This document shows positions 54,851 to 64,000 of a stretch of DNA of 64,000 nucleotides, one piece after another (the stretch's first letter is position 1; every line of letters starts with the position of its first letter). The position numbers and the translations under genes are program-made. The notes below the pieces were generated by a model. That model was not told where the DNA came from. It searched no databases and was given only the letters and a program-made list of their open reading frames with translations. This DNA is from Arthrobacter jinronghuae (GTDB taxonomy: Bacteria; Actinomycetota; Actinomycetes; Actinomycetales; Micrococcaceae): NCBI RefSeq assembly GCF_025244825.1, contig NZ_CP104263.1, positions 1,054,001 through 1,118,000 on the forward strand, written 5' to 3'.

Positions 54851-57800
54851 GTGGCAGTGCGTGGGGGAAAAGCACGTCTACTCACCCGTAGGCGGCGGAA
54901 GGCGGTCTCGGTAGGGTCAGCTGTCGCCGTCACCACGGCGCTGGTCACCGGAGCCTTGCTATATCCCGGCTTCGCCAGCGCCGATGTGGACCTGAACGAC
55001 GGCGGCGTCTGGGTCACCAACCGGACCCAGGGCATGGTCGGCCACCTGAACTACCCCTCCAAGCTCCTGGACGGCGGCTACACCGCCAACAGCGACAATT
55101 TTGACGTCCTGCAGAACGCAGGCACCGTCTACAACCTCAACACCGACCAGTCCAAGATCAGCCCCGTGGACGTGGCCAACGTTGTCCGCGGCGCGGAAGT
55201 CCAGCTTCCCGGAACGGCCGCTTTCTCCTTCGGCACTGAGACCGCGGCGGTCACCGACCCGGCACAGGGCAGGGTCTGGATTACCCCCGTCAGCGAGATG
55301 GGATTCTTCAGCGACGGGGAAAACGAGCCCGTACTGGAAGGCAACCCCGGGGTGCTTGCCGCGGTTTCCGCCAGTGACCAAGTGGTTGTTGCAGCACCGG
55401 AAGACGGCATGCTCTACACCTTCGAGAAGGATGAAGACGGCGGTTACGGTGAACCCGAGGGGCAGGAGGCCCCGGCGCTGAAGGACTTCAAGGACGCGCA
55501 GATAGCCGCCGTCGGGAATCAGGCCGTGGTCCTGAACACGGAGACTGAGACGCTGCTGCTACCCAACGGTGAAACGGTCGGCATTCCGGACTCCAAGAAC
55601 GCCAAACTCCAGCAGAGCGGGCCGGCGAGCGACTTCGTGGCCATAGCCACGGAGGAAGCCCTTATCCTGCAGCCGCTCGACGGCGGAGATCCGGAAGTCA
55701 CGGACATCGACGCCGGCGGCGGGGCTGCCGCACCGGTGAAGCTGGGGGACTGCGTATACGCCGCCTGGGCGGGAGCCGGAACCCACCTGCGGAACTGCGG
55801 CAACGATGCCGAGGACGCCCGCGAAGACATCCCCGACCTCACCGCGTCCTCCGAGCTGGTCTTCCGCGTCAACCGGGACGTGGTGGTACTCAACGATGTC
55901 AACGGCGGTGATGTCTGGCTGGTGCTCGAAAACATGCAGCTGGTGGATAACTGGGGAGACATCATTCCGCCCCAGCAGGATTCGAGCGACGACGAGGAAG
56001 AGTCAGCCAGCGAAAACCCGGTGAACACCCTTCCCGACCGCACCACGGAAAACCGGCCCCCCTCGGCAGCCGATGACCAGGTTGGTGCCCGTGCAGGGCG
56101 CACAACGATCCTCCAGGTGCTCGAGAACGACAGCGATCCCGACGGCGACCTCCTGACGGCTTCGGTTGTCGGCGACATGCCGCGGGTGGGTTCCGTGGAA
56201 CCGATTTACAACGGTGCCGCGTTGCAGATCGTGGTTCCGGGCAATACCGCGGGCGGCACCGGTACCTTCACTTATGAGGTCAGTGACGGACGCGGCGGCA
56301 CTGACACTGCCACGGTGACAGTGAATGTGGCGGGACCGGGCGAAAACACGCCTCCGGAGCAGCGGCGGAAGACGAAGATCCTGCTCGAACAGGGAAAATC
56401 GGTCAGCCAGAACATCCTTAATGACTGGAAGGACGCAGACGGAGACGACCTGGTGCTGGTCAGCGCCGAGCCCACCGAAGACGGGGACCAGATCCGTCCC
56501 AGCTCCGACGGCCTGCTGGACTTCCGGGACGTCGGAAAAACACAGGGGATCAAGGAAGTTTCCGTCACAGTCTCCGACGGCACGGACGAGGTCGAGGGCA
56601 CGGTGACCTACGACGTCCGGCCCGGAGGGGTCCTTCCTCCGGTTGCCAACTTTGACCACGTCACCACCACTGTCGACCAGCCGGTGCAGATGTTTCCGCT
56701 GAAGAATGACCTGGACCCGGCCGGGGGACAACTGGCCCTGGCCAAGGCCGAGGGCGAAAACGGCGTGGTGGTCACGCCCGATTACCAGACCGGCTCCATC
56801 GGCTTCACGCCCACGGAAGCCGGGACCTACTACATCGAATACCTGGTGACCAACGGTCCGCAGAGTGCCAACGGCCTCATTCGCGTGGACGTCAATCCTT
56901 CCGGCCGCGGCGGTGTGCCCGTTGCCGTGCGCGACGTCGCCCTGCTGCCCCGCGACGGGAACGTCCTGGTGGATGTGCTGGCCAATGACACCGATCCCGC
57001 CGGCGGAATCCTGGTGGTGCAGTCCATCAGGGCAGCAGATGCCTCGCCTGACTCACCGGTTAATGTCGCCGTCCTGGACCGTAACCTGCTGCAGATCCAC
57101 GATGTACGGGGACTCAACCAGCAAATGGTCCTGGAGTATTCCGTTTCCAACGGCACAGCTTCGAAAACGGGGGAAGTCAACATCATCCCCGTTGAGCCGC
57201 CGGCAACTCTGCTGCCGCCCACGGCCGGGGCCGACGAGGCAGTAGTCCGGGTAGGGGACGTGGTGACCATTCCGGTCCTCAACAACGACTCCTCTCCCAC
57301 GGGCGGAAAGCTGGCGCTGAACCCGGTACTGCCGCAGGCAGTTGACCCTGCGGACGGACAGATGTTCGTCTCGGACGACAAGCTGCGGTTCGTCGCCGGA
57401 CCGAATGCGAAGACCGTCTACGCCATCTACGAAGTCACCGATGACACGGGACAGAAAAACTCCGCCCAGGTGCGCATCAACATCCGCCCCCGTGACGACG
57501 AGAAAAACACCCCGCCGGTTCCCTTGAACGTCGAGGGACGAGTGGTCGCCGGAACCACGGTCCGCATTCCGATTCCGTTGGACGGACTGGACGCGGACGG
57601 GGATTCAGTGGTGCTCAACGGGATCGGCAGCGCCCCCACCAAGGGCGCCGCCCTGGCCGGTCCGAACTTCATCGACTACACCGCGCTGTCGCAGGCCGCC
57701 GGCACGGACTCGTTCACGTACACCGTCCGGGACCGGTTGGGACTGGAAAACACCGGAACCGTTCAGGTGGGAATCGCTCCCGCCGCCCAGGCCAACCAAA

Positions 57801-60800
57801 AACCAGTAGCGGTTGAGGACGCAGTCACTCTGCGCCCGGGACGTGCCCATGCCGTTCCCGTGCTGCGCAACGACTCCGATCCTGACGGCGACCCGATTTC
57901 GCTGAACTCATCGATGGTCTCCGGCAGCGATCCAGCGCTCGAAACCCGGTCGGACCTTTCCCAGATCCTCCTGAAGTCACCGAAGACACCGGGTACGTAC
58001 GGTGTCAGCTACGGAGTCCAGGACAACCGCGGGGCCGCGACCACGGGCAACGTCACCGTGATTGTTGATGAGAACGCTCCGCTGCTGCCCCCGATTTCGC
58101 GCGATGACCTGGTGGACGCGTCTGAAACACGGGACAAGACCTTTGTGGAAGTTCCGGTACTGGAAAACGACGAGGATCCGGACGGACTCGCCAGCGACAT
58201 GTCCGTGGAAATCCTCGGGGACCGACCCACCGCGTCAGTTTCCGATGGAACCGTGCGGGTGGACCTGACCGACGAAGCGCAGATCATCCCCTACACCGCA
58301 CGGGATGAAGACGGCGGCACTTCCAGTGCCATCATCTGGGTACCGGGGCTCAGCACCCAGTACCCGATGCTGCGGGAGGCCGAGCCTTTGGAAGTCCAGG
58401 CTGGAAGCACCCTTGACCTGAACCTGAAATCCCTCGTGGTGGTGCGGGACGGCCGCACCCCCCGGATTACCGATGCCGAGTCCGTACGGGCCATTGGCAC
58501 CAAGGACGGGGGAGCACGCATCATGGGCACCTCCACTCTGCGCTATGCACCCCACCCGGACTATTCCGGCCTCGGCTCAGTGACCTTTGAGGTTACGGAC
58601 GGAGCAGGCCCCGAAGACCCGGACGGACTGAAGGCCACGCTGACGGTGCTGGTAAACGTCATCCCCCTGCCCGAACAGAATTATCCGCCCACTATCAGTT
58701 CGGGATCCTTGGAAGTAGCCAAGGGTGAACCGGTCAAGATCCTGGACCTTGCCGGGCTTGCTTCGGACCCCAACCCCGAGGATGCGGACCGTCTCCGGTT
58801 CAAGCTGACTGCCGGCGTTCCCACCGGCTTCGAAGGTGAACTCGATGGCAGCGAACTGAGGATCGCCGCGAGCGATGACGCAGCCGTCGGGGCCACTGCA
58901 GAGATCTGGGTGTCCGTGACGGACGGGCGCGGCGAACCCGTGGTGGGGCGAGTGGACCTCACAGTTGTGGCTTCGATGCGCTCCCTCCCGGTGGCTAATG
59001 ACGATGCTGTTCCGGACGCGGTCCAGGGCCGCGAGGTGACAGTGCCGGTATTGGAGAACGACTTCAATCCGTTTGAGGATAGGCCGCTTGAGCTCGTGGA
59101 CGTCAGGGCCGACGGCAACGGCACTGCCGTTATCCGGGGTTCCAACGTAGTGGTGACGCCGGGGGCGGAGTTCGTGGGCAGTATGGGGGTCCAGTACACG
59201 GTGCGGGACCGCACCGGTGAACTGAGCCGCCAGGCCGTGGGCCAAATCCGCCTGACCGTCCAGGGCAAGCCTGCTGCCCCCTCGACACCCATTGTCGAGT
59301 CCACCCGCAGCCGCACGGTTGTTCTGACTTGGAGCCCGCCTGCGGCCAACGGTTCACCGATCACCGGCTACACCGTCACCGCGGCCAACGGCTTTAGCCA
59401 GGCCTGCCCGGCAACGACCTGTACGCTAAACGGGCTCACCAACAACGTGGAGTACGTCTTCCGGGTGACGGCGACCAACGCCCATGGAACATCCGCGCCG
59501 TCGCCGACCTCCGCCGTCGCCCGTCCCGACACCCAGCCTGAGCGTCCTGCGCCCCCTACCTTGGAAGAGGGAGACCGGGAACTGACCGTCAGCTGGATAC
59601 CGCCGGCCAATGACGGCTCACCCATCACGGGATACGAGCTGCAAATCTCGCCCGCGCCGCCCAACGGCGTTGTGCAGAAATCGGCACCCGCTGCAGGCGG
59701 CAAGCTGGTGTGGACCGGATTGGAGAACGGTACGAGCTACCGCGTGCGGGTCCAGGCCCGAAACTCGGCGCCTGAACCGTCCGAGTTCAGCGAATACTCG
59801 GTGCCGGAATTCCCCAACGGCCTGCCCGGCGCTCCGCCTGCTCCCACCACGGAGAGTGCCCTTCCGCTGGGCAGGGAAACCCAGATCACCGTGAAATGGA
59901 GCGAGGCACCCAGCAACGGCGCACCCGTCCTCGAGTATCGGGTGCACGAGTACCACGGCGAGTCCGTCAGCAGGACCATGGAAAGCGGAAACCAAGTGCC
60001 GGAAATGACCGTGAGGGTGGGGAACTCGGAGTTGGACTACTCCTACGCCATCCAGGCACGCAACCGGAGCGGCTGGGGTGAAATCGGTCCGCGGTCCGCG
60101 CCGCGGCGTGCCATGGGCGCCCCCGATGCTCCGCCCGCGCCGAAACTGGAGCCGGCAAACACCGGGGGCCCCGGCCGCGCAGTGAAGATTACCTTCGCGC
60201 CCCTGTCCGCCGCGGCACGGAACGGCGCGAGCGAACAGGAAGTTACCTACACCGCCAAGTTCTACAGTGACGGAGCTGAAATCCAAACCCGATCGGTCCG
60301 CAGCGGGGACGTGGTGGACGGATTGGTGAACGGCAAAACCATCACCGCTGTCCTGTCGGCTTCCGTGGTGGTGGACGGATCAACCTATCCGAGCCCAGCA
60401 GGAAGCTCTTCCCTCGGCGTAGTTGCGCACGGTGCACCGGGCACACCCTTGGTCACGAAATCGGACGGGGACAGCTTCAAACCGGGCGCATCTGCAACAT
60501 GGACCCCGCCCGACCATAACCAGTTCGACGTCGCCAAGCTGGAGATCAGGGTTGACGATGCAGCCGAGTGGAAGCCCGTCGACGGCAACAAAATCACCAT
60601 CGACACCGACAGGGGAGTGGCGCACACGGTGCGGGTGCGGTCCGTCAACTCGGCTAATGCGCCTGGCCCCGAGAGCAGTGTGGTCATGACCACCGGGCCG
60701 AAGGCCGAAAAGTGGACGATCGGTGGAGGGCACCACCTACCGCCAAACGACAAGGCATGTATGTCGTCGTTCGCCGGATACGTCGGGACCGGCAAGACCT

Positions 60801-60985
60801 GCGTCGGCGACCACTGGTTCTGGTACGAAGACACCATCGATGCGAACTGCTACGGCATTGCGTACAACGGTGACGTGTGGTACCGCCAGGACACCGGCAG
60901 CAGGCCAAGCAACAACGGGTACTTCGTCAACGCAATGCATACCAATATCGGTATCGACCGGCCCGTGGATATGCCGCGCTGTTAG
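54851..60985 (+). CDS. Giant Ig-like/fibronectin type III surface protein
   Basis: A 2044-residue extracellular protein. One membrane helix (about 20-42, VSVGSAVAVTTALVTGALLY) anchors or exports it. Residues about 46-380 form repeated beta blades like a propeller. An acidic linker (about 383-400) leads to a long row of Ig/cadherin-like repeats (about 405-1470) with the mark VLENDSDPDGDLL, then fibronectin type III domains (about 1470-1950, e.g. VVLTWSPPAANGSPITGY). A Cys-rich end piece closes it. GTG start with AGGGGGAAA upstream. First gene of the MoxR-DUF58-transglutaminase operon. Confidence 0.9.
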   Translation: MAVRGGKARLLTRRRRKAVSVGSAVAVTTALVTGALLYPGFASADVDLNDGGVWVTNRTQGMVGHLNYPSKLLDGGYTANSDNFDVLQNAGTVYNLNTDQSKISPVDVANVVRGAEVQLPGTAAFSFGTETAAVTDPAQGRVWITPVSEMGFFSDGENEPVLEGNPGVLAAVSASDQVVVAAPEDGMLYTFEKDEDGGYGEPEGQEAPALKDFKDAQIAAVGNQAVVLNTETETLLLPNGETVGIPDSKNAKLQQSGPASDFVAIATEEALILQPLDGGDPEVTDIDAGGGAAAPVKLGDCVYAAWAGAGTHLRNCGNDAEDAREDIPDLTASSELVFRVNRDVVVLNDVNGGDVWLVLENMQLVDNWGDIIPPQQDSSDDEEESASENPVNTLPDRTTENRPPSAADDQVGARAGRTTILQVLENDSDPDGDLLTASVVGDMPRVGSVEPIYNGAALQIVVPGNTAGGTGTFTYEVSDGRGGTDTATVTVNVAGPGENTPPEQRRKTKILLEQGKSVSQNILNDWKDADGDDLVLVSAEPTEDGDQIRPSSDGLLDFRDVGKTQGIKEVSVTVSDGTDEVEGTVTYDVRPGGVLPPVANFDHVTTTVDQPVQMFPLKNDLDPAGGQLALAKAEGENGVVVTPDYQTGSIGFTPTEAGTYYIEYLVTNGPQSANGLIRVDVNPSGRGGVPVAVRDVALLPRDGNVLVDVLANDTDPAGGILVVQSIRAADASPDSPVNVAVLDRNLLQIHDVRGLNQQMVLEYSVSNGTASKTGEVNIIPVEPPATLLPPTAGADEAVVRVGDVVTIPVLNNDSSPTGGKLALNPVLPQAVDPADGQMFVSDDKLRFVAGPNAKTVYAIYEVTDDTGQKNSAQVRINIRPRDDEKNTPPVPLNVEGRVVAGTTVRIPIPLDGLDADGDSVVLNGIGSAPTKGAALAGPNFIDYTALSQAAGTDSFTYTVRDRLGLENTGTVQVGIAPAAQANQKPVAVEDAVTLRPGRAHAVPVLRNDSDPDGDPISLNSSMVSGSDPALETRSDLSQILLKSPKTPGTYGVSYGVQDNRGAATTGNVTVIVDENAPLLPPISRDDLVDASETRDKTFVEVPVLENDEDPDGLASDMSVEILGDRPTASVSDGTVRVDLTDEAQIIPYTARDEDGGTSSAIIWVPGLSTQYPMLREAEPLEVQAGSTLDLNLKSLVVVRDGRTPRITDAESVRAIGTKDGGARIMGTSTLRYAPHPDYSGLGSVTFEVTDGAGPEDPDGLKATLTVLVNVIPLPEQNYPPTISSGSLEVAKGEPVKILDLAGLASDPNPEDADRLRFKLTAGVPTGFEGELDGSELRIAASDDAAVGATAEIWVSVTDGRGEPVVGRVDLTVVASMRSLPVANDDAVPDAVQGREVTVPVLENDFNPFEDRPLELVDVRADGNGTAVIRGSNVVVTPGAEFVGSMGVQYTVRDRTGELSRQAVGQIRLTVQGKPAAPSTPIVESTRSRTVVLTWSPPAANGSPITGYTVTAANGFSQACPATTCTLNGLTNNVEYVFRVTATNAHGTSAPSPTSAVARPDTQPERPAPPTLEEGDRELTVSWIPPANDGSPITGYELQISPAPPNGVVQKSAPAAGGKLVWTGLENGTSYRVRVQARNSAPEPSEFSEYSVPEFPNGLPGAPPAPTTESALPLGRETQITVKWSEAPSNGAPVLEYRVHEYHGESVSRTMESGNQVPEMTVRVGNSELDYSYAIQARNRSGWGEIGPRSAPRRAMGAPDAPPAPKLEPANTGGPGRAVKITFAPLSAAARNGASEQEVTYTAKFYSDGAEIQTRSVRSGDVVDGLVNGKTITAVLSASVVVDGSTYPSPAGSSSLGVVAHGAPGTPLVTKSDGDSFKPGASATWTPPDHNQFDVAKLEIRVDDAAEWKPVDGNKITIDTDRGVAHTVRVRSVNSANAPGPESSVVMTTGPKAEKWTIGGGHHLPPNDKACMSSFAGYVGTGKTCVGDHWFWYEDTIDANCYGIAYNGDVWYRQDTGSRPSNNGYFVNAMHTNIGIDRPVDMPRC

Positions 60986-61036
60986 ACATGCTGCGCTGTG
61001 GGATCTCATAACAAGAACGACTGGAGATATAAGAAG

Positions 61037-62014
61037 ATGGCAATGACTGAAGAACAGGCAGCCTGGTTCGCGGAGACCTTTGAACGGCTCACAGCGAACG
61101 TCGGTGAAGCGGTGCTGGGCAAGAAGGACGTTGTCCGGCTGGTACTGACCGCAATGCTGGCTGAAGGCCATGTGCTGCTTGAAGACGCCCCCGGGACCGG
61201 CAAGACCATGCTGGCCCGTTCACTGGCGGCCACGGTGCAGGGATCCAACTCCCGCATCCAGTTCACCCCGGACCTGCTGCCCTCCGACGTCACCGGCATC
61301 ACCATCTATGACCAGAAGCAGCAGCTTTTCGAATTCCACCGCGGGCCCATCTTCGCGAACATCGTGCTTGCGGATGAAATCAACCGCGCTTCGCCCAAGA
61401 CGCAGTCCGCGTTGCTGGAGGTGATGGAGGAATCCCGAGTCACTGTGGACGGGGAGACCTACACCCAGGACCGTCCGTTCATGGTGATCGCCACCCAGAA
61501 CCCGATTGAGCAGGCGGGTACCTACCGGCTTCCCGAAGCCCAGCTGGACCGCTTCCTCATCAAGACCTCCATCGGCTATCCGGACCACGAGGCAACCCTG
61601 GAACTGCTCTCCGGTTCCTCCACCAGAGACCGCTCGGCGGCCCTCACCCCGGTGATTACGACGTCGGCGGTCCGGGACATGGCCGAGCTGGGCACCACGG
61701 TGCATGTGGAACCGGCGGTGCTGGAGTACATCTCGCACCTCGTGTCAGCCACCCGTACGGCAACCGAAACACGTCTTGGTGTCAGCGTCCGCGGGGCCCT
61801 GGCGATGGTTCGGGTCGCAAAGATCCGGGCAGCTTCCGAGGGGCGGAACTATGTCCTGCCCGACGACGTCAAGGCGCTGGCGCCGGCTGTCTGGACCCAC
61901 CGGCTGGTCATGGACCCGGAAGCCGAGTTTGCCGGAGCCAGCCCGGAAGCGGTTCTGCTGTCAGTGCTCGCCGACGTGGCTGCACCCCAGCAGCGGGCAC
62001 AGGCGCAGGCCTAG
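61037..62014 (+). CDS. MoxR-family AAA+ ATPase
   Basis: A 325-residue AAA+ ATPase. Walker A is EDAPGTGKTMLA, Walker B VLADEINRASPKTQ, sensor 1 MVIATQNPIEQAGTY, and the C-terminal lid begins near residue 225. MoxR ATPases act as chaperones for assembly of partner proteins, often DUF58/VWA proteins encoded next to them, as here. ATG at 61037 is preferred with GGAG about 10 bases upstream. It follows the giant protein by about 50 bases. Confidence 0.93.
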   Translation: MAMTEEQAAWFAETFERLTANVGEAVLGKKDVVRLVLTAMLAEGHVLLEDAPGTGKTMLARSLAATVQGSNSRIQFTPDLLPSDVTGITIYDQKQQLFEFHRGPIFANIVLADEINRASPKTQSALLEVMEESRVTVDGETYTQDRPFMVIATQNPIEQAGTYRLPEAQLDRFLIKTSIGYPDHEATLELLSGSSTRDRSAALTPVITTSAVRDMAELGTTVHVEPAVLEYISHLVSATRTATETRLGVSVRGALAMVRVAKIRAASEGRNYVLPDDVKALAPAVWTHRLVMDPEAEFAGASPEAVLLSVLADVAAPQQRAQAQA

Positions 62015-62022
62015 GGACGACC

Positions 62023-63381
62023 ATGCCAAAGTTTCCCGGGCGCACCGGCCGCTGGAGCCGGCGCGCCGCAGTCAGCCTGCGCCGGCGCATCCTGCGGCTG
62101 CGTCGTGCATTCCTCCGCTCCGCTTACTGGCGGGCCGCAGCACCCAAACTGGCACCGGCCGCCCGGCGCCTGGCTCCGGTCCTGGAACGGACGGGAGCCG
62201 GACTTGGCTCGGCGGGACACCGCCTGCGGGCCGCCATGGCAGCTGTCAGCCCGCTGGGCTGGCTGGCCGTGGGGCTCACCTTCGTTCTTGTTCTCCTCGG
62301 CACGGTGTTCAACTGGCAGGAGGCGCTGGTTGCCGCCGTCGGCTCCGGTGTCCTGCTGGTGCTGGGAACGGCGTTCGTCGTCGGCAGGCTCTCCTATGAC
62401 GTGGCACTGGACCTGGCCCGCACCCGGGTTGCCGTCGGCGATGCCGCGGTAGGCAGCCTCAGCATCACGAGCACGGCCGCGCGGTCGATGCTTCCGGTGA
62501 CCTTTGAGCTTCCGGTGGGCGGAGCCGTCGCCGCGTTTGACCTGCCCCGCATGCGTCCGGGACAGACACATGAGGAACTCTTCAGTATCCCTACGCGCCG
62601 GCGAGCCGTGATTGGCGTGGGCCCCGTGGAGTCCGTGCGCCAGGATCCGCTGCGGCTGATGGGCAGGCGGCTCATCTGGGCCGATGCCGTGGACCTGTAC
62701 GTGCATCCCCGCACCGTGTCCCTGAGCGGTTCCACCACGGGATTCATCCGGGACCTGGAAGGCGAGCCCACAACGGACCTGTCCAGTTCGGATGTGGCCT
62801 TCCATGCCCTCCGGGCCTATGTTCCCGGTGATGACCGCCGGCACATCCACTGGAAGACCACCGCGCGGACGGGCACCCTGATGGTCCGCCAGTTTGAAGA
62901 AACCCGGCGTTCCCATGTGGCGGTCGCACTGTCTTTGAGCAGCGCCGAGTACGCCTCCGAGGAGGACCTGGAACTGGCGGTTTCGGTTGCGGGTTCGCTG
63001 GGAGTCCAGGCGTTCCGCGAACAGCTGGCATTGTCGGTACTGACCCAGGACGGGCCGCTGCGCTGCGTGACTGCCGGTGCCATGCTGGACGGCCTCACCG
63101 TGGCAGAGGGCCAGACACGCACCTCCGGGATCGTCGACCTCGCCCGGATCACGGCGGACGCCGTGCCCAACGCCTCCGTCGTGTTCCTTGTTACGGGTAC
63201 CGAACCCAACGGCGCCGCGCTGCGGTCCGCCTCGATGAAGGTTCCGCCGGGCATCCGCTGCATTGCGCTGCGCTGCGGGACCGGCATGGAACCGGCTTTG
63301 GCCGCCATAGGTGAGCTCGCGGTGCTGGACATCGGGGATCTCCATAGCCTCCCCGGCGTGCTGCGGAAGGCGGTCGCGTGA
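62023..63381 (+). CDS. DUF58 domain membrane protein
   Basis: A 452-residue protein. A basic N-terminus is followed by two membrane helices (about 82-100 and 105-125) and the DUF58 domain, with its hallmark DDRRHIHWKTTARTGTLMVRQFE near residues 270-292. DUF58 proteins are the usual MoxR partners. It starts 8 bases after the moxR stop and its stop overlaps the next start by 4 bases. Confidence 0.92.
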   Translation: MPKFPGRTGRWSRRAAVSLRRRILRLRRAFLRSAYWRAAAPKLAPAARRLAPVLERTGAGLGSAGHRLRAAMAAVSPLGWLAVGLTFVLVLLGTVFNWQEALVAAVGSGVLLVLGTAFVVGRLSYDVALDLARTRVAVGDAAVGSLSITSTAARSMLPVTFELPVGGAVAAFDLPRMRPGQTHEELFSIPTRRRAVIGVGPVESVRQDPLRLMGRRLIWADAVDLYVHPRTVSLSGSTTGFIRDLEGEPTTDLSSSDVAFHALRAYVPGDDRRHIHWKTTARTGTLMVRQFEETRRSHVAVALSLSSAEYASEEDLELAVSVAGSLGVQAFREQLALSVLTQDGPLRCVTAGAMLDGLTVAEGQTRTSGIVDLARITADAVPNASVVFLVTGTEPNGAALRSASMKVPPGIRCIALRCGTGMEPALAAIGELAVLDIGDLHSLPGVLRKAVA

Positions 63382-64000
63382 GTACGCACGTGACCGGCCC
63401 GGGTTTGGCAGCCCTGTTGCCCCGGCTGGCTGACTGGGCGCTCCTCACGGCAGTGTTGACCCTCGGGATCCTGGGCCTCGGACCCACCTTCGGCTGGGAT
63501 ATGCGGTTCCTGGTAGCCGGGATCGGCGGCATCCTGCTGGGCCTGGGCCTGGCCGAAGCATCCGCTCGCCTGCGCTGGGGATTCTGGGCCACCGCGGGCG
63601 CTGCGGCGGGCACCTATGTGCTGTTGGGCAGCGCATTCGCGGCACCGCTCGAAGCCATCGCCGGCATCGTCCCCTCGTTCGCTTCCGTCCGGGTGCTGGT
63701 CCTGGGCATCGTTTTTGCGTGGAAGGACCTGCTGACCATCGCGCCGCCCGTCGGCCTTGCGGCGGGCATGCTGGTGGTGCCGTTCCTGCTTGGCCTGGTC
63801 GGCGGACTGGTGGCCGGTCTCCTCGCCTGGCGTGCCCGGCGCCCCTACTGGGTGTTGGCCCCTGTCGTGGCAGTGTTCGTCGCAGGCATTGCCCTCGGCA
63901 CGGACGAGGCGCCGCTGCCCGGCATCCGCGGGGCCGTGCTGATTGCCCTGACGATGCCTTGGCTGGCCTACCGGCGGGAGCTGGGCCGGGGCACGGTCGA
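63378..64000 (+). CDS. Transglutaminase-like membrane protein, N-terminal part only
   Basis: The first 207 codons of a gene cut by the window edge. They encode at least five hydrophobic helices (from DWALLTAVLTLGILGLG onward), the pattern of the membrane part (DUF3488-like) of bacterial transglutaminase-like proteins that follow DUF58 in this operon. The GTG start overlaps the DUF58 stop (GTGA). The catalytic domain is outside the window, so the call rests on position and topology. Confidence 0.75.
   Translation, partial: MSTHVTGPGLAALLPRLADWALLTAVLTLGILGLGPTFGWDMRFLVAGIGGILLGLGLAEASARLRWGFWATAGAAAGTYVLLGSAFAAPLEAIAGIVPSFASVRVLVLGIVFAWKDLLTIAPPVGLAAGMLVVPFLLGLVGGLVAGLLAWRARRPYWVLAPVVAVFVAGIALGTDEAPLPGIRGAVLIALTMPWLAYRRELGRGTV

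Overview
The window is a high-GC actinobacterial chromosome segment, most likely from Arthrobacter or a close relative in the Micrococcaceae. The evidence is the accA3/maf/accE/accD5/birA block, the deoD-pmmB pair next to an lpdA-type flavoprotein (an order also known from Mycobacterium), many GTG/TTG starts, and family content such as DUF2505, SCO4848-like and SipW-type genes. No rRNA, tRNA, CRISPR array, insertion sequence or phage gene was found.

Region 1 (1-12.9 kb) is a surface-polysaccharide island with visibly lower GC than the rest: a BY-type tyrosine kinase/chain-length regulator, a fused Alg14/Alg13-type glycosyltransferase, further GT4- and GT2-type transferases, a Wzx-type flippase, an acyltransferase 3, a Wzy-type polymerase, a pyruvyl transferase and a WcaB-like O-acetyltransferase. 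Two gene-poor gaps (10.3-11.0 kb and 12.0-12.35 kb) look like decayed DNA. Region 2 (13.0-19.1 kb) is signalling: two paralogous 562-residue histidine kinases around one OmpR-type regulator, a degenerate Hpt protein that has lost its phospho-acceptor His, and a coupled LMW tyrosine phosphatase/VanZ pair. Region 3 (19.35-22.9 kb) is an operon of three SipW-signal-peptide proteins, a SipW-like signal peptidase and a membrane-anchored secreted protein, probably building a cell-surface fibre.

Region 4 (22.9-31.1 kb) is housekeeping: nhaA, small membrane proteins, a DUF2505 protein, a SOD-like lipoprotein, mfd, deoC, and a 45-codon gene just after mfd. Region 5 (31.2-34.9 kb) holds a 46-aa secreted mini-peptide gene facing away from a TPR protein, a candidate peptide-receptor pair not recognised as a known system, followed by a STAS-like protein coupled to a GGDEF-EAL enzyme.

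Region 6 (34.9-53 kb) is central metabolism: a RibD-like reductase, pmmB, deoD, lpdA, an MHS transporter, and the acyl-CoA carboxylase genes accA3, maf, accE and accD5 with birA. It is interrupted by a dicarboxylate symporter, a DUF885 hydrolase, a lone restriction-endonuclease-like gene and two unusual intergenic repeat arrays (44.35-44.74 kb and 50.9-51.07 kb). Region 7 (53-64 kb) has a PH-domain membrane protein, a nucleotidyl cyclase, and the start of the conserved actinobacterial operon giant Ig/FN3 surface protein - MoxR ATPase - DUF58 - transglutaminase-like protein, the last running off the window.
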